Source: Planctomycetaceae bacterium | GTDB lineage: Bacteria > Planctomycetota > Planctomycetia > Pirellulales > Thermoguttaceae | Direction of reading: 5' to 3' | NCBI GenBank assembly: GCA_031256755.1 | Contig: JAIRPZ010000102.1 | Location: 1-5,070 of the forward strand | DNA: 5,070 nucleotides | Shown here: positions 1 through 4,617 of the stretch, piece after piece | How positions within the stretch are numbered: the stretch's first letter is position 1 | How the letters are laid out: each line of letters begins with the position of its first letter | Position numbers and translations under genes: made by a program | The notes under the pieces: model-generated | Seen by the model: the letters and a program-made list of their open reading frames with translations, nothing else | Told to the model about the DNA's origin: nothing | The model's database searches: none

Positions 1-199
1 GAAGTGTACTGCCGACATTGAAATCGGTCAGCGTTCCACATCGTTCTGCGAGTTGGTGAACATTGTCCGGGCAACGGCGGAAGTCGGCAAGACCATCGGC
101 TGGGACCCGGTGAACGAGAGATTCATCGGCAATGACAAAGGGAACGAAATGCTCTCGCGTCCCCGCCGCAAGGGCTGGGAACTGCCGGAAACGGTGTAA
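1..199 (+). CDS. Gfo/Idh/MocA family oxidoreductase, C-terminal fragment (5' end outside window)
   Basis: The open frame starts at base 2 and ends in TAA at 197-199, giving the last 65 residues of a longer protein. The segment has the usual tail of Planctomycetota/Lentisphaerota Gfo/Idh/MocA oxidoreductases: an R-S-T/A helix that packs on the Rossmann domain, a G-K-T/Q-I/L-x-W/F-D element, and a terminal RKGWELPETV. It aligns well with the tail of the next gene (HRSA..., AGNKQLLFD, RKGYEVPAEV), so the two are members of one superfamily in tandem. Such enzymes use NAD(P) to oxidise or reduce sugars, polyols or their derivatives; the substrate cannot be read from this fragment. The N-terminal Rossmann fold and any signal peptide lie upstream of the window. 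The family call rests mainly on the similarity to the complete neighbour. Confidence 0.75.
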   Translation, partial: KCTADIEIGQRSTSFCELVNIVRATAEVGKTIGWDPVNERFIGNDKGNEMLSRPRRKGWELPETV

Positions 200-281
200 T
201 TCTCTTTCGGAAGCCGGACGGGATTTTACTGGAGAAGGTGAAGTGAAAAATATTTTTTAACAGCATTGACGAAAAAAATGT

Positions 282-386
282 GATTCGACATGTCTAATGC
301 GTTGCGGCGGTCAATTCAACAGATTTATGCCGCAACCCGGTTTTTTCGGCTGCAAACGTCTTTTGTTGAATCAACTCTGTTGAATC
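282..386. repeat. cluster of TGTTGAATC-like elements, candidate operator region
   Basis: TGTTGAATC occurs twice as a direct repeat at 364-372 and 378-386, 14 bp apart. Inverted near-copies lie upstream: AATTCAACA at 313-321 (8 of 9) and GATTCGACA at 282-290 (8 of 9). The pair ATTCAACAGA (314-323) and TCTGTTGAAT (376-385) is a perfect 10-bp inverted repeat. GTTGAATCAAC (365-375) is itself a palindrome around a central A. The right-most copy covers the likely -35 box at 380-385. That arrangement suits a repressor or a looping regulator of the downstream oxidoreductase gene. The repeats are seen directly; binding by a regulator is inferred, and no regulator gene is in the window. Confidence 0.5.
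301..346 (+). terminator. possible Rho-independent terminator of the upstream oxidoreductase gene
   Basis: A perfect 8-bp GC-rich stem, GTTGCGGC (301-308) with GCCGCAAC (329-336), encloses a 20-nt loop. It is followed after CCGG by a run of six T (341-346). It lies about 100 nt past the stop codon at 199 and before the next promoter, where a terminator is expected. The long loop and the 4-nt gap before the T run are not ideal, so this is tentative. Confidence 0.35.
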
Positions 387-408
387 GAAGGAAACAGCGC
401 ATTATAAT
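380..408 (+). promoter_or_regulatory. sigma70-type promoter for the Tat-exported oxidoreductase gene
   Basis: A perfect -10 box TATAAT lies at 403-408. A -35 box TTGAAT (4 of 6 to consensus) lies at 380-385, with an optimal 17-nt spacer. Transcription would begin near 415, leaving a leader of about 55 nt before the ATG at 471. The -35 box is embedded in the TGTTGAATC repeat. Confidence 0.7.
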
Positions 409-456
409 GACCGGATTGTATGACCGTTGTCATCTATTTTCACTCCATCCTTAAAC

Positions 457-463
457 AGAAAGG
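457..463 (+). promoter_or_regulatory. ribosome binding site that fixes the start at 471
   Basis: AGAAAGG lies 7 nt upstream of the ATG at 471. The in-frame ATG at 420 has no Shine-Dalgarno sequence and would sit only about 5 nt after the predicted transcription start. Starting at 471 also places the twin-arginine motif at residues 6-12, where Tat signals carry it. Confidence 0.75.
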
Positions 464-470
464 TTTTACG

Positions 471-1835
471 ATGTCATCAAAACAGACACGCCGCCGTTTT
501 TTCAAAACCTCCGCCCTTGCCGCCGCAACGCTGTCGCTCGGCACTTACATTGAATCGCGGGCTGAAGGAGCCAACGATAAAATCGTTCTCGCTCTTGTCG
601 GCTGCGGCAACCGCGGTATGAGTACCATCACCGCCTGCTGCAAAGGCAATCCCAATGTCGAAATCAAAACCGTTTGCGACGTGAACCGCAGCAAACTTGC
701 CAATGCCGTGAACTCGGTCGAAAAAAGTTTCGGCAAAGCACCGAAAGCAGCCGAAGATATGAAAACTATCTTCGATGACAAAGACGTGAATGCCGTCTGG
801 ATAGCCACGCCGGAACACTGGCATACGCTCGCTTCTATCTGGGCATGTCAAGCCGGAAAGGACGTTTATGTCGAAAAGAATCCGTCCGTCAACATTTGGG
901 AAGGACGGCAGTTGGTCAAAGCCGCCGAAAAGTACAAACGGGTGGTGCAGGTCGGTTTTCAGAACCGGAGTGCGCCCTACGCTTTTTCGGCAAAGAAATA
1001 CATCGAGGAAGGCAAACTCGGCAAAATCGTAACGATAAAGAGTTACTGCATGCTCGGCGGCGGTAAATCAAAACTTCCGCCGGATGCGCCGATTCCCGCT
1101 TGGCTTGACTGGGACAAGTGGCTTGGTCCTGCTCCGATGCGTCCGTTCAATCCGGCGATTGTTTCGGAAAGCGGACGCGGCGGCTGGCTCAACTTCTGGG
1201 CTTACGGCGGCGGTGCGTTGTCCGATGACGCTTCTCACGTGCTGGACGTTGCCCGGATGGTTGTCGGCGACCCGCCGCATCCGAAGTCCGTTTATACCGT
1301 CGGCGGCAACTATGTTTTCGGCGGAGACAGAGAAACGCCGGAATTCGAGGAAATCTTATACGATTTCGGCAATTTCTCGTGGTCATGTTCCAGCGGCTAT
1401 GCGACCGGTTATATGGTCAAAACGCCCGGCGATGTGCGTTCAAACAAAGAGAAATTCCCGAATTGGGCGAACAATGCCACCCGGACAGAAATTTACGGCA
1501 CAAAAGGGTTAATGTATTTCGGCAGACACGGCGGCGGCTGGCAGGTTCTCGGCAGCGGCGGCAAAATCATTGACCAAGACGGCGGGACATTTCCCGACCC
1601 GGAACATCAAAAAGATTTCATCACGTCGCTGCGGACGCGGAAAAAGCCCAACGGCGATGCGGAACAGTGTCACCGGAGTGCGTGTTTGGTGCATCTCGGT
1701 CATCTTTCGTACCGTGCCGGCAACAAGCAGTTGCTGTTTGATTCGGAAAAGGAAACGTTTCTTAACAGCGAAGAAGCGAACGTTCTTGCCCGCGGCACTT
1801 ACCGCAAGGGCTATGAAGTTCCGGCGGAAGTGTGA
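471..1835 (+). CDS. Tat-exported Gfo/Idh/MocA family oxidoreductase
   Basis: A 454-residue NAD(P)-dependent sugar/polyol-type oxidoreductase. The N-terminus is a twin-arginine signal: TRRRFFK at residues 6-12, a hydrophobic stretch at about 13-24, and a possible cleavage site after SRA (29-31). The Rossmann fold follows, with G44-x-G46-x-x-G49, an acidic residue after strand 2 (D70, which in the family favours NAD over NADP), and the ATPEHWH segment at 112-118. The catalytic-lysine motif reads E135-K136-N137-P138 instead of the usual EKP. After a WLGPAP motif (217-222) comes GGALSDDASHVLD (247-259), holding the aspartate/histidine region (D252/D253, H256, D259) that usually contributes to the active site. 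Length is normal for exported members. Tat export implies folding with bound cofactor in the cytoplasm. The preceding gene ends in a homologous tail, but the promoter between them suggests separate expression. The substrate is unknown; inositol-, glucose- or amino-sugar-like compounds are possible. Family call firm, specificity open. Confidence 0.92.
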   Translation: MSSKQTRRRFFKTSALAAATLSLGTYIESRAEGANDKIVLALVGCGNRGMSTITACCKGNPNVEIKTVCDVNRSKLANAVNSVEKSFGKAPKAAEDMKTIFDDKDVNAVWIATPEHWHTLASIWACQAGKDVYVEKNPSVNIWEGRQLVKAAEKYKRVVQVGFQNRSAPYAFSAKKYIEEGKLGKIVTIKSYCMLGGGKSKLPPDAPIPAWLDWDKWLGPAPMRPFNPAIVSESGRGGWLNFWAYGGGALSDDASHVLDVARMVVGDPPHPKSVYTVGGNYVFGGDRETPEFEEILYDFGNFSWSCSSGYATGYMVKTPGDVRSNKEKFPNWANNATRTEIYGTKGLMYFGRHGGGWQVLGSGGKIIDQDGGTFPDPEHQKDFITSLRTRKKPNGDAEQCHRSACLVHLGHLSYRAGNKQLLFDSEKETFLNSEEANVLARGTYRKGYEVPAEV

Positions 1836-1857
1836 TGAAGACCTTTTCGCCGCCGGC

Positions 1858-1886
1858 TTGATTTGCCGCAGAATAAACGGTAAAAT
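1858..1886 (+). promoter_or_regulatory. probable promoter for the secreted repeat protein gene
   Basis: TTGATT (1858-1863, 4 of 6 to -35 consensus) and TAAAAT (1881-1886, 5 of 6 to -10 consensus) are separated by 17 nt, the same spacer as the other two promoters in the window. Transcription would start near 1893, about 40 nt before the ATG at 1936. The gene could also be read by read-through from the oxidoreductase 100 bp upstream, since no convincing terminator is seen between them. Confidence 0.5.
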
Positions 1887-1935
1887 GAACAGAAGTGTTT
1901 TTTCCTGTTTTTCCCTTACATAAAGGAGAACTGCA

Positions 1936-2931
1936 ATGATGTTTTACCATTCCCGTCTGCTGCACCGAATTTTGTCCGGCGGTGCCGTTTTTATGCTGCT
2001 TGCCGCTCTCATATTTGCCGGCAATGCCGCCGAAGCCGAACCGCCTCAACCGCTTCCGGCAGAGAAAGCCGTGATGCTCGGTTACGTTGAGGACTTCCTG
2101 CTGCACAATTTCCGCGACGTAACTATGCGGAAATCCCTCGAATGGGGCGATGTCCAAACCGATGACAAAGGAAACCGTACCATCCGCTATCGCTGCGAAG
2201 CCCTTATCTGGGACAAAAACAGGCAAATTCTCTGCTGGGATTTTACCTTTGATAAAGAGGGAAAATACGTTGCACACAGCGGCGTGAAAGGTTTTCCGAA
2301 ACAAATCGAAAAGCCGGACGTTTCCACAGAAAAAGGCGTGAAACAACTGGTCGAGAAATTTTTCTCGCAGAATTACCGGGACATCACCGCCCGAAAAACG
2401 TTGAAATGGGGCAAGCCGGAAAAACACGAAAACGGCAACGTGTCCATTACTTACCTTTATGAAGCAACGATTTGGAATAAAGACAAAATCATTCAGGAAC
2501 AGCGGTTTACGTTTAACAAGGACGGCGAAGTCGTTGATTCCGAGACGATTGAAAAAATGCCGGTTTCTGCGAAAAAGCCGGACGTTTCCGCAGAAAAAAG
2601 CGTGAAGCAACTGGTCGAGAAATTCGTACAGTTTATCGTTGCTGACGGAAAATATACCGAAGCCGAAACGCTGATGAACGGCAAAATGAAGGAAGCCGGT
2701 GCATCGGACAAAATTCGTGAAGCATTGAAAAAAATCACGGAAGAATGCGGCAAATATGAGAACAGTACCGCTGTTGCCGATTCTGTTTCGGTAAAGGAGA
2801 ACGATGCGGAATATTCTGTTTTCACCGTAATATGCCGGTTTGAAAAAGCAGACGTAACATTTCAGACAACGGCGGACAGCGAAAGCAAAATCGCCGGTTT
2901 CTACGTTACCAAAATAGAAAAACGAAAATAA
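1936..2931 (+). CDS. secreted protein with duplicated domain and DUF3887-like C-terminus, function unknown
   Basis: A 331-residue protein. A strong Shine-Dalgarno (AAAGGAG, 1922-1928) lies 7 nt before the ATG; a second ATG follows directly. Residues 1-34 form a Sec signal peptide: basic start, hydrophobic core at about 17-29, AEA cleavage site at 32-34, and no lipobox cysteine. The mature part holds two related units of about 88 residues (about 42-130 and 131-218). They share EK-x-V, NFRDVT/NYRDIT, RKSLEWG/RKTLKWG, EALIW/EATIW and FTFDKEG/FTFNKDG. A third copy of the linker KPDVSAEKSVKQLVEKF (214-230) leads into a different C-terminal domain. That domain begins LVEKFVQFIVADGKYTEA and ends KIAGFYVTKIE, and resembles DUF3887 (compare the typical F-x-K-G and GKIAGF elements). 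DUF3887 is a small cystatin/NTF2-like fold with no known catalysis. The role is probably binding or structural in the periplasm or outside. No active-site motif is visible. The signal peptide and repeats are seen; the DUF3887 match is from memory of the family pattern. Confidence 0.85.
   Translation: MMFYHSRLLHRILSGGAVFMLLAALIFAGNAAEAEPPQPLPAEKAVMLGYVEDFLLHNFRDVTMRKSLEWGDVQTDDKGNRTIRYRCEALIWDKNRQILCWDFTFDKEGKYVAHSGVKGFPKQIEKPDVSTEKGVKQLVEKFFSQNYRDITARKTLKWGKPEKHENGNVSITYLYEATIWNKDKIIQEQRFTFNKDGEVVDSETIEKMPVSAKKPDVSAEKSVKQLVEKFVQFIVADGKYTEAETLMNGKMKEAGASDKIREALKKITEECGKYENSTAVADSVSVKENDAEYSVFTVICRFEKADVTFQTTADSESKIAGFYVTKIEKRK
2311..2624 (+). repeat. near-identical 50-bp direct repeat inside the secreted protein gene
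   Basis: Bases 2311-2360 and 2575-2624 match at 47 of 50 positions and are 264 bp (88 codons) apart, in frame. They encode KPDVSTEKGVKQLVEKF and KPDVSAEKSVKQLVEKF. The intervening protein units have diverged much further, so this linker was either duplicated recently or has been kept uniform by gene conversion. Confidence 0.9.
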
Positions 2932-2952
2932 CGGCGGGAGAAGTTTTTGCTG

Positions 2953-2997
2953 CCGTTCCAAACCGGCGAGGTCTCTTGACAATCCGGTTTGGAACGG
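2953..2997. repeat. perfect 14-bp inverted repeat flanking the -35 box
   Basis: CCGTTCCAAACCGG (2953-2966) is the exact reverse complement of CCGGTTTGGAACGG (2984-2997), with a 17-nt spacer. The left arm lies upstream of TTGACA; the right arm fills most of the -35/-10 spacer. The arms are 31 bp apart, about three helical turns, so they lie on the same DNA face. It may be a repressor operator. Alternatively, in read-through RNA from the preceding gene (stop at 2931), it may be a strong hairpin that terminates transcription or protects the 3' end. No good T run follows, only TATTATCTGT. Confidence 0.8.
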
Positions 2998-3004
2998 GTA
3001 TTAT
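2976..3004 (+). promoter_or_regulatory. strong sigma70-type promoter for the membrane protein/hisA operon
   Basis: A perfect -35 box TTGACA (2976-2981), a 17-nt spacer and TATTAT (2999-3004, 5 of 6) make the best promoter in the window. Transcription would start near 3011, about 30 nt before the ATG at 3042. GGTTGAT is repeated at 3011-3017 and 3021-3027, right at the predicted start. Confidence 0.75.
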
Positions 3005-3041
3005 CTGTCCGGTTGATACTGGTTGATGCCGAAATGCTGTT

Positions 3042-3227
3042 ATGCCCAAAACGCTTTGTCTCCTTTCACTGATTATTTCCGTTTTCATTGCGCTGTTGTT
3101 TCTGCTTGATTTGATCGTGAAGATTCCTTTCGGCGGAGTCGGCGGACTCCTCGGACATATCGGAATGATCGCCGGTGCCGCCGTCATCGGCACATTCAGT
3201 TATCTGACCGGTAAAGAATGTCATTAA
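3042..3227 (+). CDS. 61-residue two-helix membrane protein, function unknown
   Basis: A small hydrophobic protein with two predicted transmembrane segments, at about residues 5-26 and 36-55. They are joined by a short IPFGGVGG loop; the C-terminus is short and polar (TGKECH). An aspartate (D23) sits near the end of helix 1. No catalytic motif is visible. No clear Shine-Dalgarno precedes the ATG. The start is supported by the strong promoter 40-65 bp upstream, and the reading frame by its coherent membrane topology and the 6-nt gap to the next gene. It resembles small conserved membrane proteins I recall from Planctomycetota/Lentisphaerota, but I cannot name a family. Close coupling with the next gene, also a membrane protein, suggests that the two proteins act together at the membrane. 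Confidence 0.75.
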   Translation: MPKTLCLLSLIISVFIALLFLLDLIVKIPFGGVGGLLGHIGMIAGAAVIGTFSYLTGKECH

Positions 3228-3233
3228 AATCAA

Positions 3234-3779
3234 ATGCTCTTTTTCGTTGATTACCTCTGGATTTGGATCGTCCTTACTCTGGCAACGGCCGGAGTGTGCT
3301 GGACATGGTTTTTGAACGATCAACAGGGCAAAACGTTTGCCGCCGCTGTTGTGCTGCCGCTGTTGATTCTCGGAAGCGGTTTAGGTCTTTACTACGGCGT
3401 AGATACCGACCGGAAGTCCATTCGGCGGATGCTCGATGCACTCGTCCGCAGCGTTGAAAAAGGGGATTACGCCGCCGTTGAAAAATTTTTGACGGATGAA
3501 GCGGAAAATACCCGGCGGGATGCCAAACACAATATGGACTTCATTGAGGTTTTTAACGCCCGCTATGTCAATCTCGAAGTCGCCGTCAACGATGCCGCTT
3601 CTCCGCCCATCGCCGAAGTCCGGTTCACCGCCGCTTTTGAATGGCAAAATAAAAAACCGATAGAGGGCTTTTCATTGGACAGACCGGTTCCTGAACGCGT
3701 CCAATTTGAAATTGAACTTGTCAAAACCAAAGACAATTCGTGGTTGATCAATAATTGCCGGTATTTTTTGAGAAAGTGA
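3234..3779 (+). CDS. membrane-anchored protein with NTF2-like domain, function unknown
   Basis: A 181-residue protein with two transmembrane helices (about 8-27 and 36-55), followed by a soluble domain of about 125 residues. The soluble part begins VDTDRKSIRRMLDALVRSVEKGDYAAVEKFL. An amphipathic helix ending in K/E-G-D-Y/F is typical of NTF2-like (SnoaL/DUF4878-type) folds. It continues with alternating strands, such as NLEVAVND, AEVRFTAAFEW and VQFEIELVKT, and ends in a W-L-I-N-N-C strand. The fold call is by pattern only. No enzymatic residues stand out, so a binding or scaffolding role is more likely than catalysis. The ATG is 6 nt past the previous stop with only a weak ribosome site, pointing to translational coupling. 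The hisA start follows 19 nt after its stop, so the three genes are probably one transcript. Confidence 0.8.
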   Translation: MLFFVDYLWIWIVLTLATAGVCWTWFLNDQQGKTFAAAVVLPLLILGSGLGLYYGVDTDRKSIRRMLDALVRSVEKGDYAAVEKFLTDEAENTRRDAKHNMDFIEVFNARYVNLEVAVNDAASPPIAEVRFTAAFEWQNKKPIEGFSLDRPVPERVQFEIELVKTKDNSWLINNCRYFLRK

Positions 3780-3798
3780 GAAACGAACTCCGAAACCT

Positions 3799-4530
3799 AT
3801 GATTATTTTGCCCGCCATTGACATCCGAAACGGCAAGTGTGTCCGTTTGCAGCAGGGAGATTACGGTTTGGAAACGGTCTACGCCGACAGTCCTGAAGAA
3901 ACGGCAAAACAGTGGGAAGAGCAGGGGGCGGAGTTTCTGCATCTTGTTGATTTGGACGGAGCGAAGGAAAAAAAGCCGGTCAATGCCGAAGCCGTTTGCC
4001 GCATTGCCCGATCCGTCAAAATTCCGGTCGAGGTCGGCGGCGGAATCCGTCATCAGGAAACCATTCAGCATTATCTCGATGCCGGAGTCAATCGAATCGT
4101 GATTGGAACGCTTGCCCTGAAAGAACCGGAGTGGTTTTGCGAAATGTGCCGGTTATTTCCGAATAAACTGGTTCTCGGCATTGACGGGCGGGACGGTTTT
4201 GCGGCGACAGAGGGCTGGCTGGAAAACAGCCGGATTCCTGCTGCGGAATTGGCGAAGCGGTATATCGGTTTGCCGATTGCTGCTTTGGTGTATACGGACA
4301 TTGCCAAAGACGGAATGTTAGCGGGACCGAATTTCGCCGAAATGAAAGCGATGCGGCAGGCGGTGCCGTTTCCGGTTATTGCTTCCGGCGGGATTGCTTC
4401 GCTGGACGACATTCGTCAACTTGCCGGACTTGGTTTTCCGGCTTGCATTACCGGCAAAGCCCTGTACGAAGGAAAATTTACGCTGGCGGAAGCGATTCGT
4501 GCCGCACGGGCGGGAAGAATTGATAATTAG
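3799..4530 (+). CDS. hisA: HisA, phosphoribosylformimino-5-aminoimidazole carboxamide ribotide isomerase
   Basis: A full-length 243-residue cytoplasmic enzyme (EC 5.3.1.16) of histidine biosynthesis. It performs the Amadori rearrangement of ProFAR to PRFAR, the substrate of HisF/HisH. The (beta/alpha)8 barrel is clear: LPAIDI with catalytic D8, GKCVRLQQGDY (12-22), HLVDLDGA (48-55), the phosphate-binding GGGIR (80-84) and IGT (102-104). GIDGRDG (127-133) carries the second catalytic aspartate D129, followed by W140, YTDIAKDGM (165-173), GPN (176-178) and the second phosphate loop ASGGI (195-199). HisA rather than HisF is indicated by D8 in PAIDI and by the YTDIAKDGM segment. All key residues are intact. 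The ribosome site is weak. No other his gene is visible; hisA is the third gene of a unit headed by two membrane proteins, instead of sitting in a his operon. Confidence 0.97.
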   Translation: MIILPAIDIRNGKCVRLQQGDYGLETVYADSPEETAKQWEEQGAEFLHLVDLDGAKEKKPVNAEAVCRIARSVKIPVEVGGGIRHQETIQHYLDAGVNRIVIGTLALKEPEWFCEMCRLFPNKLVLGIDGRDGFAATEGWLENSRIPAAELAKRYIGLPIAALVYTDIAKDGMLAGPNFAEMKAMRQAVPFPVIASGGIASLDDIRQLAGLGFPACITGKALYEGKFTLAEAIRAARAGRIDN

Positions 4531-4539
4531 AGAGACGGC

Positions 4540-4611
4540 AGTTTGCAGACAGCAGACAGCAGCAAGAAAGAATCTCTTCTGCTGCCGTCTGCAATCTGCG
4601 GTCTGCAAACT
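4540..4611. repeat. large imperfect palindrome between convergent genes
   Basis: AGTTTGCAGAC (4540-4550) pairs perfectly with GTCTGCAAACT (4601-4611). Inside, GCAGACAGCAGC (4552-4563) pairs with GCTGCCGTCTGC (4581-4592) at 11 of 12 positions, leaving an 8-nt bulge (4593-4600) on the right. TCTGC at 4595-4599 can replace the right partner of GCAGA (4552-4556), giving alternative foldings. The left arm has tandem GCAGACA units at 4545-4551 and 4552-4558. The element fills the 87-bp gap between the hisA stop (4530) and the minus-strand stop (4618). It may end transcription from both sides as a hairpin, though neither side has a T run, or it may be a REP-like dispersed repeat. Confidence 0.7.
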
Positions 4612-4617
4612 AATTCA

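Noticed and set aside
1885..1923. A 12-codon micro-ORF ending just before the ribosome site of the gene at 1936, as a leader peptide.
   Set aside because: It has no ribosome site, its ATG overlaps the predicted -10 box, and it would lie upstream of the predicted transcription start.
1762..2982. A 406-codon open frame on the minus strand, antisense to the secreted repeat protein gene and the end of the oxidoreductase gene.
   Set aside because: It is longer than the gene it opposes, but it has no domain character and simply mirrors the repeats. The plus-strand frame has a ribosome site, a signal peptide and recognisable domains. The open antisense frame follows from codon bias.
3744..3767. An internal promoter before hisA (TTGATC and TATTTT).
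   Set aside because: The spacer is only 12 nt, far from the workable 16-18 nt, and both boxes lie in the coding end of the preceding gene.
4545..4611. A CRISPR-like array, because of repeated GCAGAC/GTCTGC units.
   Set aside because: The units are 6-7 bp tandem and inverted copies with no regular spacers, which fits a hairpin and not repeat-spacer units.
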